Of a stretch of DNA of 64,000 nucleotides, positions 1 to 8,558 are shown in pieces. Source of the DNA: Myroides sp. WP-1 (GTDB taxonomy: Bacteria; Bacteroidota; Bacteroidia; Flavobacteriales; Flavobacteriaceae); contig NZ_JACHTC010000015.1 in the NCBI RefSeq assembly GCF_014145635.1, positions 1 through 64,000 of the forward strand. The letters run 5' to 3'. The position numbers and the translations under genes were made by a program. How positions within the stretch are numbered: position 1 is the first letter of the stretch; each line of letters starts with the position of its first letter. Below the pieces are notes generated by a model, which was not told where the DNA came from, made no database searches, and worked only from the letters and a program-made list of their open reading frames with translations.

Positions 1-83
1 TTTTCAAATAAGGAAACTATTTCGCGTTTAAATTCTTCTGAATAAACACGACTTTTTTGAATAATTTTGACATTGGGTTTCAT
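1..83 (-). CDS. IS3-family transposase OrfA, N-terminal fragment
   Basis: Translation from the ATG at 83 gives about 27 residues containing RVYSEEFKREIVSLFEK. This is the usual start of the helix-turn-helix OrfA protein of IS3-type elements, which binds the IS ends. The rest of the gene lies beyond the window edge, so whether the element is intact cannot be judged. The call rests on this short motif only. Another helix-turn-helix transposase family remains possible. Confidence 0.6.
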   Translation of the reverse strand, partial: MKPNVKIIQKSRVYSEEFKREIVSLFE

Positions 84-117
84 ATAAAAATTGACTTTTT
101 ATGGTCAACCTATATCA
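1..117 (-). mobile_element. End of an IS3-like insertion sequence (partial)
   Basis: The left edge cuts into an insertion sequence. The minus strand reads a transposase start, and upstream of its ATG lies TGATATAGGTTGAC (around 104-117), which resembles a terminal inverted repeat of flavobacterial IS elements as I remember them. The outer boundary could instead be TGTACG at 122-127. Only one end is visible, so neither the target duplication nor the family can be confirmed. Confidence 0.5.
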
Positions 118-198
118 GGGACGTACAAATTCTTATTAAAAGATTATTTTTCTAAAAAAGAAAAATTCACTCTTTTCCTCTCTCTTCTCACTTCTATC

Positions 199-224
199 CA
201 AAAAAAAATGCCCGAAGGCATCTT
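199..224 (-). terminator. Intrinsic terminator after the MscS-like gene
   Basis: On the minus strand, ATGCC-TTCG-GGCAT forms a five-pair stem with a stable TTCG-type loop, followed by a run of T. It lies directly after the channel gene stop codon and ends the sigma factor operon. Confidence 0.75.
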
Positions 225-1052
225 TTATTTTAATATTTCAATGTGGCTTTCTGAAACCGTCTTAATCGGGATATAGTTCTTTTTACCTTCTACCAGCAAA
301 CACAAGTAGATATTATCAATAGAAATCACATATCCCTGCAATCCATCAATAGACACATATTGACCAATCTCTAAGTTCTTTCTTGCATAAAAAGAATACA
401 ACAACTTCGTTACTACATCTTTTGCACCCAAGCCCAAAGACAGTGCCACTGTTAATAAAATTGCTCCTATAATAATGGAGATATTACTCGTTATGATAGA
501 CGTATCAATTCCCATTTGATTTAATGTTGTAATCACAACAAAAATCAAAATCAAATAGAACAAAATATTTCCGATCATACGTGCTCCAACAAAATCAACT
601 GCTTTCAGCACTTCAACAATAACTTTCTTGATCCAAGAAGCGAAGTATAGTCCACCAATAAAGATCAACAATGCAACGAATAGCTTAGGAACAAACATCA
701 TTAGGTTTCCAATTTCACGAGATACGATTTCTAAGCCAAACAACTCTGCTCCAATCAACACCATTAAGAACACCAAGAAGACCTTAACGAAAAAGAGCAT
801 GATTGCATCGACTTTCACGCGAATCTTAATTTTGCTCAAAAACTCATTATCATCTAATCCGTCTTGAATTTTCTCTAAGCGAATTAGCTTAAATACTTTT
901 CGAAGGATATAGGAAAAAAGCTTCAACAACAACCAACACAACAGGACATATCCCGCAATGAGTAGAAAACCAAAAACACCTTTTATCAGTGAGTTCATCA
1001 CGTCGTTAATCATCTCACTGGGATATTCAAAACTATATAATTTCTCCATCAT
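225..1052 (-). CDS. MscS-family mechanosensitive ion channel
   Basis: Inner-membrane protein of 275 residues with about five hydrophobic helices (roughly 18-48, 72-100, 108-138, 155-180 and 188-212). A short beta domain follows (225-275) with IGQYVSIDGLQGYVISID, typical of the region after the pore helix in small MscS-like channels. The pore-like helix has small residues (GAILLTVALSLGLGAKDVV). Such channels release solutes on hypo-osmotic shock. The gene overlaps the preceding small gene by 20 bp, so it is the last gene of an ECF sigma factor operon. Two adjacent ATG codons (1052 and 1049) could both serve as start. Membership of the family is fairly clear; gating and ion preference are not. 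Confidence 0.8.
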   Translation of the reverse strand: MMEKLYSFEYPSEMINDVMNSLIKGVFGFLLIAGYVLLCWLLLKLFSYILRKVFKLIRLEKIQDGLDDNEFLSKIKIRVKVDAIMLFFVKVFLVFLMVLIGAELFGLEIVSREIGNLMMFVPKLFVALLIFIGGLYFASWIKKVIVEVLKAVDFVGARMIGNILFYLILIFVVITTLNQMGIDTSIITSNISIIIGAILLTVALSLGLGAKDVVTKLLYSFYARKNLEIGQYVSIDGLQGYVISIDNIYLCLLVEGKKNYIPIKTVSESHIEILK

Positions 1053-1263
1053 GATCTTCTTTTTTAATTTTTTCTATTATTTTCTTTTCTTCTTCTCTAT
1101 CAACATCACCAATAAATGATTCAACTACTTTAGGCACTTGTACCGTATATAATTCCGAAACATCCAAAGAGAGTTTAATAAAATTCAAATTGTCAATCAC
1201 CCGATCTTTCAGATAGTCCGGCAATTTCTCGTCTTGCAGTATTTTCTTAAAGGGATTTTCCAT
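1033..1263 (-). CDS. Small hypothetical protein coupled to ECF sigma factor
   Basis: A 76-residue soluble, charged protein rich in Lys, Glu and Asp, with no signal peptide or membrane segment. Its ATG overlaps the sigma factor stop by one base (TAATG), and its end overlaps the channel gene by 20 bp, so the three are probably co-translated. The position directly behind an ECF sigma factor suggests a regulatory partner such as an anti-sigma-like protein. However, it lacks the ZAS zinc motif and the transmembrane segment of classical anti-sigma factors. Function is therefore unassigned. Confidence 0.65.
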   Translation of the reverse strand: MENPFKKILQDEKLPDYLKDRVIDNLNFIKLSLDVSELYTVQVPKVVESFIGDVDREEEKKIIEKIKKEDHDGEII

Positions 1264-1847
1264 TATGACAACGAATTATATAATTCCACAATCTTCTTTT
1301 TAGCCCTGTGCAATCGCATTTTAACGGCACTTTCTCCTAATTCGAGCAGTAGTGCTATTTCTCTTATTGATTTATCATCTTGATACTTCATCAATAAAAC
1401 GATTTTATCTTCAGGGTCGATTAAACCAAGTGCTTCTTGAAGCTTTTCCACCGTTAGTGAAAAGATTTCTTCGTCAGACACTTCCTCATCTACAGTAGAA
1501 ACATACATCGCTTCTTCCTGTAATTCGATATTATCTCGTTGCCGCTTCAAAATAGACTTTGAATAGTTCACGCAATGATTATACGTAAATGAATAAAGCC
1601 AGGTTGAAAATTTAGCTTCTCCCCTAAACGACTTTAAATTAAGGTATAATTTGACAAAAACATCCTGCGTCAAGTCTTCTGCAGCATCCCGGGATTCAGC
1701 AAACCCCAAGCATTTTTGATACACCTTCTGACCATAGCGATCATAGATAATACCAAATAAACTTGTATTTCCATTGTGGATAATGAACTGTACCAGCTCT
1801 TCATCCGTCATTGAAACAAAGTTTTGACTTTGCACATTCATTCTCAT
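1263..1847 (-). CDS. ECF-type RNA polymerase sigma factor
   Basis: A 194-residue sigma-70 family protein of the extracytoplasmic-function group. Region 2 spans about residues 25-95 (AAEDLTQDVFVKLYLNL, then FSTWLYSFTYNHC, which contacts core enzyme and the -10 element). Region 4 spans about 135-190 (DDKSIREIALLLELGESAVK), a helix-turn-helix for the -35 element. A TACATTTG box lies 18 bp before the ATG. The second ATG at 1841 is an alternative start that would leave a longer leader. It heads an operon with a 76-residue protein and an MscS-like channel, which suggests control of an envelope or osmotic response. Confidence 0.92.
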   Translation of the reverse strand: MRMNVQSQNFVSMTDEELVQFIIHNGNTSLFGIIYDRYGQKVYQKCLGFAESRDAAEDLTQDVFVKLYLNLKSFRGEAKFSTWLYSFTYNHCVNYSKSILKRQRDNIELQEEAMYVSTVDEEVSDEEIFSLTVEKLQEALGLIDPEDKIVLLMKYQDDKSIREIALLLELGESAVKMRLHRAKKKIVELYNSLS

Positions 1848-1864
1848 ATTACTATTTTACCTTC

Positions 1865-1872
1865 CAAATGTA
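1865..1872 (-). promoter_or_regulatory. Bacteroidota -7 box for the ECF sigma operon
   Basis: Minus strand reads TACATTTG, matching TAnnTTTG, about 18 bp upstream of the sigma factor ATG. No clear -33 TTTG is seen. Confidence 0.6.
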
Positions 1873-1913
1873 ATATATCTTAACAAACACTTTGAATTTT
1901 TAACACCGAATTC

Positions 1914-2507
1914 TTAAACATTCCTAATCTGTAATAATTTCTCTACATACTTTCCGATTACATCAAATTCCAAATTTACGTTGTCTCCTACTTGATAGTG
2001 TTTAAAAATAGTATGTTCTTTTGTATAGGGAATAATCGCGACACTAAAAGTATTGATACCCGAATCTACAACCGTTAGACTAGTACCATCAATGGTGATA
2101 GATCCTTTAGATATCGTCGTATGTTTTATTTGTTTATCGTATTCAAATCCGTAATACGTACTACCTTCTGCATCAACAATAGACACGCATGTTCCAACGG
2201 CATCCACATGACCTTGCACAATATGGCCATCCAAACGCGCATTAGCTAACATTCCGCGCTCTAAATTAATCTCTTGTCCAACAGTCCATTTTCCTAAAGT
2301 TGTCACATCTATCGTTTCTTTGATCGCCGTCACGGTGAAGGTTTCATCCTTTATATCCACTACTGTCAAGCAAATTCCATTGTGCAAAACACTTTGGTCC
2401 ACTTTCAATTCCTTCACAAAAGAACACGATACCGTTAGGTGTATATTTTCCTTTTCTTTGACACTATTTTTAATGATTGCAATTTCTTCAACAATTCCTG
2501 TAAACAT
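1914..2507 (-). CDS. ribE: Riboflavin synthase, alpha chain
   Basis: A 197-residue protein that dismutates two molecules of 6,7-dimethyl-8-ribityllumazine to riboflavin in the last step of riboflavin synthesis. It starts with the family's conserved MFTGIVEE and contains two tandem lumazine-binding folds: the first has NGICLTVVD (around 43-51), the second has IDGTSLTVVD (around 138-147). Length is normal for the family (about 195-215). The gene is transcribed away from pdxA across a 57-bp divergent intergenic space. No FMN riboswitch is visible upstream, so control is not evident. Confidence 0.95.
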   Translation of the reverse strand: MFTGIVEEIAIIKNSVKEKENIHLTVSCSFVKELKVDQSVLHNGICLTVVDIKDETFTVTAIKETIDVTTLGKWTVGQEINLERGMLANARLDGHIVQGHVDAVGTCVSIVDAEGSTYYGFEYDKQIKHTTISKGSITIDGTSLTVVDSGINTFSVAIIPYTKEHTIFKHYQVGDNVNLEFDVIGKYVEKLLQIRNV

Positions 2508-2524
2508 TACTCCATTTATTTTAT

Positions 2525-2532
2525 TAAATTTG
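2525..2532 (+). promoter_or_regulatory. -7 box for pdxA
   Basis: TAAATTTG matches TAnnTTTG 33 bp before the chosen pdxA ATG. It supports the start at 2565 over the longer frame, which would begin inside ribE. Confidence 0.6.
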
Positions 2533-2564
2533 TTTTCAAAATTACTAATAATTTATACGAAACT

Positions 2565-3635
2565 ATGAGCCATAAAGAAGAAAATGTTAGGGTAGGAATC
2601 TCAATCGGCGATTTAAACGGGATTGGCCCCGAAGTTATCCTTAAATGTTTCGAAGACAATAGAATGCTTGAGCTTTGTACACCTGTTATCTTTGGTAGTT
2701 CAAAACCCTTATCATATATTAAAAAGAACATCAATAGCAATGTGAATTTTCAGGGCATTGACAGTTTAGATCAAACCATTCCAGGCAAGCTGAATGTATT
2801 AAACTTATGGAAAGAGAACGTCAATATTAATTTTGGTGTGAACGATCCAGTAGTGGGTAGCTATGCTATTAAATCATTTGTTGCAGCAACAGAGGCGTTA
2901 AAAAACGGAGAAATTGACATCTTAGTTACCGCACCAATCAACAAATACAACAGTCAATCAGAAGAATTTCAACACCCGGGTCACACCAATTACCTCAATG
3001 AGCAATTGGAAGGCAATGCATTAATGCTTTTAGTGAGTGACAATCTAAAAGTTGGATTGTTAACAGATCACCTACCTTTAAAAGATGTCCCACAAGCCAT
3101 TACGGCTAAACGCATTGAGGAAAAGGTAAAAACTGTACGAGAAGCTTTAATGAACGATTTCAACATTTTCAATCCGCGCATTGCAGTTTTAGGACTGAAT
3201 CCACATGCAGGAGACGAGGGTGTAATCGGCGTAGAAGAACAAGAAATAATCAAACCAACGATAACAAAACTAGCAGAAGAAGGCATCCTTGTTTCCGGTC
3301 CATTTCCAGCAGACGGCTTTTTTGGATCACAACTATACAACAGCTTTGACGCTGTCATTGCGTGTTATCACGATCAGGGCTTAGCGCCATTCAAAGCGTT
3401 ATCATTTAGCAAAGGAGTGAATTACACAGCAGGTTTAAACAAAATCAGAACCTCGCCTGATCACGGAACAGCCTATGATATTGCAGGAAAAAACCTTGCT
3501 GACCCTACTTCTTTTCGCGAAGCGCTATACTTAGCTTTGGATGTTTTCACAAACAGAAACAGAAACATCGAAGCAAAAAGCAATCCGCTTATGCCCCAAG
3601 AAAAAGAAAATAATACAAAAAAATTTGATAATTAG
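2565..3635 (+). CDS. pdxA: 4-hydroxythreonine-4-phosphate dehydrogenase
   Basis: A 356-residue cytoplasmic enzyme of pyridoxal 5'-phosphate synthesis. It oxidises 4-phosphohydroxy-L-threonine with NAD, and the product is used by PdxJ. Conserved features are GISIGDLNGIGPEV at the N-terminus, the metal-binding histidine motifs HPGHTNYLNEQ, LLTDHLPLKDV and CYHDQGLAPFKAL, and TSPDHGTAYDIAGK near the end. The reading frame is open further upstream to 2439, but that extension overlaps ribE on the other strand and is low complexity. The ATG at 2565 gives the usual family N-terminus (MSHKEENVRVGISIGD) and follows a -7 box. The short C-terminal tail rich in Asn and Lys is probably unstructured. Confidence 0.95.
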   Translation: MSHKEENVRVGISIGDLNGIGPEVILKCFEDNRMLELCTPVIFGSSKPLSYIKKNINSNVNFQGIDSLDQTIPGKLNVLNLWKENVNINFGVNDPVVGSYAIKSFVAATEALKNGEIDILVTAPINKYNSQSEEFQHPGHTNYLNEQLEGNALMLLVSDNLKVGLLTDHLPLKDVPQAITAKRIEEKVKTVREALMNDFNIFNPRIAVLGLNPHAGDEGVIGVEEQEIIKPTITKLAEEGILVSGPFPADGFFGSQLYNSFDAVIACYHDQGLAPFKALSFSKGVNYTAGLNKIRTSPDHGTAYDIAGKNLADPTSFREALYLALDVFTNRNRNIEAKSNPLMPQEKENNTKKFDN

Positions 3636-3656
3636 CTTGTAATAATAATAATTTTT

Positions 3657-3664
3657 TATCTTTG
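3657..3664 (+). promoter_or_regulatory. -7 box for the DUF177-rpmF genes
   Basis: TATCTTTG followed by CACGC is a strong TAnnTTTG box. It sits on top of the longest possible start of the next ORF, which argues that translation begins downstream at the ATG at 3686. Confidence 0.65.
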
Positions 3665-3685
3665 CACGCTCAAATCATGTATTTG

Positions 3686-4258
3686 ATGAATACTGAAAAA
3701 ACATATTCGATATCCTTTATAGGATTGAAAAATGGAGAACATACTTTTGAATATCAAATAGATAACGAGTTTTTCAAAAACTACGCCTATGACGATTTCA
3801 ATCGTATACAAGCAAATATTAGCGTTCTTTTAAATAAAAAAGCTACCCTTTTAGAGGTGTACTTTAAGGTAAAAGGAGTGGTCAACGTTCCTTGTGATGT
3901 CACAAATGAAGACTTTGATCTTCCGATAGAGAATGAATTAAACCTCATAGTCAAATTTGGAGAAGAGTACAACGACGATCACGATGAAATACTAATTATA
4001 CCGATGAATGAATATGAGATTAACCTCTCACAATACATTTACGAATTAGTTGTTTTATCCATCCCTGCCAAAAGAGTAAGCCCTGAAGCAGCCGAAGACG
4101 ATGAGTTTGACGAAGACGAATTCGACTTTTTATTTGAAGACGATGAACAAGACAATGAAATGGAAGATGAGCTGGAAGAAGAAACAGAAAGCGAATCAGA
4201 CCAAAGAGATATAGACCCTAGATGGGAAAAATTAAAAAAACTATTAACGGATAAATAA
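3686..4258 (+). CDS. DUF177 (YceD-like) rRNA accumulation protein
   Basis: About 190 residues. The N-terminal half has the DUF177 pattern (YSISFIGLKNGEHTFEYQID), a family linked in E. coli (YceD) to 23S rRNA accumulation. The C-terminal half is very acidic (runs of Asp and Glu around 140-175) and ends in DPRWEKLKKLL. The gene is 9 bp upstream of rpmF, the common arrangement for this family across bacteria, supporting a ribosome-related role. Starts at 3677 or in the upstream TTG are possible, but they lie on or too near the promoter box. The molecular activity of the family is not known to me. Confidence 0.85.
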   Translation: MNTEKTYSISFIGLKNGEHTFEYQIDNEFFKNYAYDDFNRIQANISVLLNKKATLLEVYFKVKGVVNVPCDVTNEDFDLPIENELNLIVKFGEEYNDDHDEILIIPMNEYEINLSQYIYELVVLSIPAKRVSPEAAEDDEFDEDEFDFLFEDDEQDNEMEDELEEETESESDQRDIDPRWEKLKKLLTDK

Positions 4259-4267
4259 TATAGTAAA

Positions 4268-4465
4268 ATGGCACATCCTAAGAGAAAGACCTCGAAAACA
4301 AGAAGAGATAAAAGAAGAACACACTACAAAGCTGTAGCTCCGACTATCGCTACTTGTCCTGTAACAGGTGAAGCTCACTTATTCCACAGAGCTTACTGGC
4401 ACGAAGGAAAACTTTACTACAGAGGACAAGTTGTAATTGACAAAACAACAGAAGTAGAAGCATAA
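4268..4465 (+). CDS. rpmF: 50S ribosomal protein L32
   Basis: A 65-residue basic protein beginning [16 protein letters not shown], the diagnostic L32 N-terminus, followed by [15 protein letters not shown]. It keeps only one of the cysteines found in zinc-ribbon versions, so it is the non-zinc type. It follows the DUF177 gene at 9 bp and precedes fabH, the conserved order yceD-rpmF-(plsX)-fabH. Here plsX is absent. An intrinsic terminator follows, so fabH probably has its own promoter. Confidence 0.96.
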   Translation: MAHPKRKTSKTRRDKRRTHYKAVAPTIATCPVTGEAHLFHRAYWHEGKLYYRGQVVIDKTTEVEA

Positions 4466-4485
4466 GCTTTTGAAAAAAACACAAT

Positions 4486-4517
4486 AAACTCTCACAATGT
4501 GTGAGAGTTTTTTTTTG
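4486..4517 (+). terminator. Intrinsic terminator after rpmF
   Basis: AAACTCTCACA-ATG-TGTGAGAGTTT is an 11-pair hairpin followed by a T-run. It separates ribosomal protein expression from the fatty-acid genes. Confidence 0.88.
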
Positions 4518-4628
4518 TTGAAATTTACTGAGAGAACGAGTTTTAAGACTTAAAAACCCTTCAATTCGTTTTTTTTTTGTAATTTTCGCTTCTTTTTGGA
4601 ATGTTTTTATAAAGTAAAGCAACACCAT

Positions 4629-5624
4629 ATGACAAAAATACATGCAGCCATTACTGCTGTTGGTTGTTATTTGCCTGAGACAAAGTTGACCAACGCAGAT
4701 TTAGAAAAAATGGTTGAAACTAACGACGAGTGGATAACCTCTCGAACAGGCATTAAAGAACGACGAATTCTTAAAGAACCTGGAAAAGGAACTTCGCATA
4801 TGGCTATTAAAGCCGCGGAAAACTTAATTCAAAAATCAGGAGTAGATCCAAAAGAAATAGACTTAGTGCTATTATCGACGGCCACCCCTGATATGCCTGT
4901 AGCCATCACAGGTGTATATGTAGCTTCACAAATTGGCGCTACTAATGCATTTGCATTTGATCTACAAGCTGCTTGTTCAAGCTTCTTATACGGGATGTCT
5001 GTTGCCTCTGCTTATATTGAATCTGGTAAATACAAGAAAGTATTGTTAATTGGATCAGACAAAATGTCTTCAATCATTGACTATACTGATCGCGCAACAT
5101 GTATCATCTTTGGAGATGCTGCTGGAGCCGTACTATTTGAACCCAATACCGATGGTTACGGAATTATGGATGAATACCTAAGAAGTGACGGAATCGGAAG
5201 AGAATACTTAAAAATTGACGCTGGTGGTTCTATTTTACCAACAAGCGCTGAGACAGTAGCCAACAGACAACACTATGTGTTCCAAGATGGAAAAACTGTT
5301 TTCAAATACGCCGTATCAAACATGGCTGATGTGAGTGAAAAAATCATGCAACGCAACAATTTAACGCATACAGACGTAAATTGGTTGGCAGCACATCAAG
5401 CAAACAAACGCATTATCGATGCAACTGCACATCGAATGGGATTAGACGAATCTAAAGTCTTAATGAACATTGAACGATACGGGAATACAACCTCTGCTAC
5501 TTTACCCTTATTATTATGTGACTATGAAAGCCAATTGAAGAAAGGTGATAACATCATTTTTGCTACATTTGGAGGAGGATTCACATGGGGATCGATATAT
5601 TTAAAGTGGGCTTACAATAGTTAA
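4629..5624 (+). CDS. fabH: Beta-ketoacyl-ACP synthase III
   Basis: A 331-residue condensing enzyme that starts fatty-acid synthesis by joining an acyl-CoA primer with malonyl-ACP. The catalytic triad is visible: Cys116 in QAACSSFLYG, His in LAAHQANKRI and Asn in ERYGNTTSAT. The N-terminus ITAVGCYLPE and the C-terminal FGGGFTWGS loop are typical. The frame extends 11 codons further upstream, but MTKIHAAITAVG at 4629 is the normal start. It is followed by accB and accC, so the segment covers malonyl-CoA supply and first condensation. Flavobacteria make many iso-branched acids, so branched acyl-CoA primers are likely; that is inference. Confidence 0.96.
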   Translation: MTKIHAAITAVGCYLPETKLTNADLEKMVETNDEWITSRTGIKERRILKEPGKGTSHMAIKAAENLIQKSGVDPKEIDLVLLSTATPDMPVAITGVYVASQIGATNAFAFDLQAACSSFLYGMSVASAYIESGKYKKVLLIGSDKMSSIIDYTDRATCIIFGDAAGAVLFEPNTDGYGIMDEYLRSDGIGREYLKIDAGGSILPTSAETVANRQHYVFQDGKTVFKYAVSNMADVSEKIMQRNNLTHTDVNWLAAHQANKRIIDATAHRMGLDESKVLMNIERYGNTTSATLPLLLCDYESQLKKGDNIIFATFGGGFTWGSIYLKWAYNS

Positions 5625-5659
5625 TTAATTTAGAAAAAACAACTAACCAATACATTAGT

Positions 5660-6145
5660 ATGGACATTAAAGAAATTCAAAACCTAATCAAATTCGTAGC
5701 TAAATCAGGAGCTACAGAAGTAAAATTAGAAATGGATGATTTTAAAATCACCATCAAAACGACAGAAACAGGAAGCACTGAGACAACGTATATCCAACAA
5801 GTTCCAGTAGCTCAATCTATGCCACAAGCGCCTGTAGCTACTACAGCTGCACCTGTTGCAAGCGAAGCTCCAGCAGCAGCAGCTCCAGCAGGAGATGATT
5901 CTAAATACATCACTGTAAAGTCTCCGATCATCGGAACATTCTACAGAAAGCCAGCACCAGACAAAGCTCCTTTCGCAGAAGTAGGAACAGTAATCAAACC
6001 TGGAGATGTAGTTTGTGTTATTGAGGCAATGAAGTTATTCAACGAAATTGAATCTGAAGTATCAGGTAAAATCGTAAAAATTCTAGTTGACGATTCGTCA
6101 CCTGTTGAGTTTGACCAACCTTTATTCTTAGTTGACCCATCTTAA
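5660..6145 (+). CDS. accB: Biotin carboxyl carrier protein of acetyl-CoA carboxylase
   Basis: A 161-residue carrier protein of acetyl-CoA carboxylase. Residues 1-40 are the subunit-interaction region, about 41-80 form an Ala/Pro-rich flexible linker (AAPVASEAPAAAAPAG), and about 82-161 form the biotinyl domain. The acceptor lysine is in CVIEAMKLFNEIESE. The usual motif is EAMKM; Leu after the biotin lysine is a common variant. It lies 35 bp after fabH and 66 bp before accC, and is probably cotranscribed with both. Confidence 0.96.
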   Translation: MDIKEIQNLIKFVAKSGATEVKLEMDDFKITIKTTETGSTETTYIQQVPVAQSMPQAPVATTAAPVASEAPAAAAPAGDDSKYITVKSPIIGTFYRKPAPDKAPFAEVGTVIKPGDVVCVIEAMKLFNEIESEVSGKIVKILVDDSSPVEFDQPLFLVDPS

Positions 6146-6211
6146 GAAATTAGACAACCCTTCTCTGCTTGCAAAGAAGAAAAGTAAAATTAGAATTTAA
6201 AATTTCAGAAG

Positions 6212-7564
6212 ATGTTTAAAAAAATATTAGTAGCTAATAGAGGTGAAATTGCTTTACGCATCATTAGAACGTGTAAAGAAATGGGGATTAAAACTGTAGC
6301 GGTTTATTCAACTGCAGATGCTGACAGTCTTCACGTACGCTTTGCTGACGAAGCCGTATGTATCGGACCAGCTCCCTCAAACCTATCGTATTTAAAAATT
6401 TCCAACATTATCGCTGCAGCTGAAATCACAAATGCTGATGCGATTCACCCTGGATATGGTTTCTTAGCTGAAAATGCCAAGTTTTCTAAAATCTGTCAAG
6501 AGCACGGAGTAAAATTTATCGGTGCATCTCCTGAGATGATCGAGAAAATGGGAGACAAAGCAACAGCAAAAGAAACGATGAAATTAGCTGGTGTACCTAC
6601 GGTTCCTGGATCTGACGGATTATTGGAATCACTAGAACACGCTAAAAAAACAGCTAAAGAAATCGGATACCCTGTCATGATGAAAGCAACTGCTGGTGGT
6701 GGTGGTAAAGGGATGCGCGAAATCTTCAAAGAAGAAGAAATCGAAAGAGCTTGGGAAAGTGCACGTCAAGAAGCAGCTGCTGCTTTTGGAAACGACGGTA
6801 TGTACATGGAGAAACTAATTGTTGACCCACGTCACATCGAAATCCAAGTAGTAGGAGATTCTTATGGAAAAGCATGTCACTTATCTGAAAGAGACTGTTC
6901 TATCCAAAGACGTCACCAAAAACTTACAGAAGAAACTCCTTCTCCATTCATGACAGATGAATTGAGAGACAAAATGGGATTAGCCGCTGTAAAAGCAGCA
7001 GAATTCATCAAATACGAAGGAGCAGGAACGATTGAGTTCTTAGTGGACAAAGATCGCAACTTCTACTTCATGGAAATGAATACACGTATCCAAGTAGAAC
7101 ACCCAATCACAGAACAAGTAATTGATTACGATTTAATTCGCGAACAAATCTTAGTTGCTGCTGGTGTGCCAATCTCTGGAAAAAACTATACACCGAAATT
7201 ACACTCTATTGAGTGTCGTATCAACGCTGAAGATCCATTCAACGACTTCAGACCTTCTCCAGGAAGAATTACAACTTTACACGCTCCAGGAGGTCACGGT
7301 GTACGTTTAGATACGCACGTATATTCGGGATACTCTATTCCACCAAACTACGATTCAATGATTGCGAAGTTGATCACAACCGCTCAAACAAGAGAAGAAG
7401 CAATCAACAAAATGAAACGTGCTTTGGATGAGTTTGTTATCGAAGGAATTAAAACAACAATTCCATTCCACAGACAATTGATGGATGATCCAAACTATAG
7501 AGCAGGTAATTATACAACTGCTTTCATGGAATCTTTTCACATGAAACCATTAGAAGAAGAATAA
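6212..7564 (+). CDS. accC: Biotin carboxylase subunit of acetyl-CoA carboxylase
   Basis: A 450-residue ATP-grasp enzyme that carboxylates biotin on AccB with bicarbonate and ATP. It shows the N-terminal [16 protein letters not shown], the ATP-binding glycine loop [11 protein letters not shown] (around 158-168), and the active-site signature [15 protein letters not shown] (around 288-302). A normal C-terminal biotin carboxylase domain follows. Length matches the family (445-455). A strong terminator follows, closing the fabH-accB-accC group. The carboxyltransferase subunits accA and accD are not in this window. Confidence 0.97.
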   Translation: MFKKILVANRGEIALRIIRTCKEMGIKTVAVYSTADADSLHVRFADEAVCIGPAPSNLSYLKISNIIAAAEITNADAIHPGYGFLAENAKFSKICQEHGVKFIGASPEMIEKMGDKATAKETMKLAGVPTVPGSDGLLESLEHAKKTAKEIGYPVMMKATAGGGGKGMREIFKEEEIERAWESARQEAAAAFGNDGMYMEKLIVDPRHIEIQVVGDSYGKACHLSERDCSIQRRHQKLTEETPSPFMTDELRDKMGLAAVKAAEFIKYEGAGTIEFLVDKDRNFYFMEMNTRIQVEHPITEQVIDYDLIREQILVAAGVPISGKNYTPKLHSIECRINAEDPFNDFRPSPGRITTLHAPGGHGVRLDTHVYSGYSIPPNYDSMIAKLITTAQTREEAINKMKRALDEFVIEGIKTTIPFHRQLMDDPNYRAGNYTTAFMESFHMKPLEEE

Positions 7565-7588
7565 GAATCACATTATATCGTTATTCAC

Positions 7589-7622
7589 AGAGGGAACTAA
7601 ATTTAGTTCCCTCTCTTTTTTT
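7589..7622 (+). terminator. Intrinsic terminator after accC
   Basis: AGAGGGAACTAAA-TTTAGTTCCCTCT is a perfect 13-bp inverted repeat followed by seven T. Confidence 0.9.
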
Positions 7623-7737
7623 CTAAAAATATCCCTTTTAAACCGTTGAAAACACTCGAAAAAATAAAAAAAACACAAGTGAGAATATTTTTTAATAAAA
7701 AATTCAAATTCAATCCCTTTAGACACTAAAAAAACTA

Positions 7738-7745
7738 TATATTTG
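7738..7745 (+). promoter_or_regulatory. -7 box for the cold-shock gene
   Basis: TATATTTG matches TAnnTTTG 27 bp upstream of the cold-shock ATG. Confidence 0.6.
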
Positions 7746-7772
7746 GTGTTCTAATATTTTTATTTTTTTAAA

Positions 7773-7973
7773 ATGCACACAGGCGTAATTAAATTCTTCA
7801 ACGAAGACAAAGGATTTGGTTTCATTACTAATGAAGCTACTAAACAAGACATCTTTGTTCACATCACAGGTTTAAAAACAAAGAATGTAGAACAAGGTAA
7901 CCGCGTTTCTTACGAAGAGGAACAAGGTAAAAAGGGGCTTATTGCCACTAATGTACAAGTGATAGAAGATTAA
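7773..7973 (+). CDS. Cold-shock domain protein
   Basis: A 66-residue single cold-shock domain protein that binds single-stranded RNA or DNA. RNP1 is seen as KGFGFI (around 13-18) and RNP2 as DIFVH (around 27-31), in the normal order and spacing. Length matches CspA-type proteins (65-70). It stands alone between two terminators with its own -7 box and a T-rich leader of about 20 bases. Whether it is cold-induced or constitutive cannot be told from the sequence. Confidence 0.95.
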   Translation: MHTGVIKFFNEDKGFGFITNEATKQDIFVHITGLKTKNVEQGNRVSYEEEQGKKGLIATNVQVIED

Positions 7974-8001
7974 GAAAATATATATAATTTTCCGTTACAG
8001 T

Positions 8002-8035
8002 AAAGCTATCTAACTCGCGTTAGGTAGCTTTTTTT
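8002..8035 (+). terminator. Intrinsic terminator after the cold-shock gene
   Basis: AAAGCTATCTAAC-TCGC-GTTAGGTAGCTTT is a 13-pair stem with one wobble pair, followed by a T-run. Confidence 0.88.
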
Positions 8036-8119
8036 ATTCCCTTAATCACTATTTATAATTAATCTAAATACATATTGGGCTATATTAAACATTTAGCACA
8101 AGACCAAGAGTTCCAAAGC

Positions 8120-8150
8120 TTTGTAAAGACGATCTAGGGCTCTATATTTG
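8120..8150 (+). promoter_or_regulatory. Promoter of the nuoA-N operon
   Basis: TTTG at 8120-8123 and TATATTTG at 8143-8150 are separated by exactly 19 bp, the ideal Bacteroidota -33/-7 arrangement. The box lies 30 bp before the chosen nuoA ATG and is the only good promoter seen ahead of the 13-kb operon. Confidence 0.75.
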
Positions 8151-8180
8151 TATGTTGTATCTAATATAAAACTTGTACTT

Positions 8181-8546
8181 ATGCAATCAAGTCAACTCGA
8201 TTTTATACCAATTTTAATGCAAATCGCACTAGCTGCGGGATTTGTATCCATGACGATATGGGTTTCAGGAAAACTAGGACCTAGAAAAAAATCAAAAATC
8301 AAAGACAGTACTTGGGAATGTGGGATCGAATCGCTAGGAAATGCGCGTATTCCTTTTAACGTAAAGTATTTCTTAGTTGCTATTCTCTTTGTTTTATTTG
8401 ATGTTGAAGTAGTATTCCTTTACCCTTGGGCGATGAACTTTCATGAATTGGGATGGGACGGATTTGCTAAAATGGGAATTTTCTTATTCCTGTTATTAGT
8501 TGGACTATTATATGAATTTAAAAAGAAAGGTCTCGAATGGGATTAA
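8181..8546 (+). CDS. nuoA: NADH-quinone oxidoreductase subunit A
   Basis: A 121-residue membrane subunit of complex I with three transmembrane helices and the conserved loop DSTWECGIESLG, which lies near the quinone cavity. The frame is open upstream to 8148, but that start overlaps the promoter box. The ATG at 8181 (MQSSQLDFIPILMQ) gives the normal family length. First of 14 collinear nuo genes in canonical A-to-N order with spacings mostly below 35 bp. Confidence 0.96.
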   Translation: MQSSQLDFIPILMQIALAAGFVSMTIWVSGKLGPRKKSKIKDSTWECGIESLGNARIPFNVKYFLVAILFVLFDVEVVFLYPWAMNFHELGWDGFAKMGIFLFLLLVGLLYEFKKKGLEWD

Positions 8547-8558
8547 AATACTAGGAAG

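Noticed and set aside
91..276. Plus-strand frame of 61 codons at the left end
   Set aside because: It runs over the IS end, the terminator and the end of the channel gene on the other strand, has low-complexity Lys/Phe content and no promoter.
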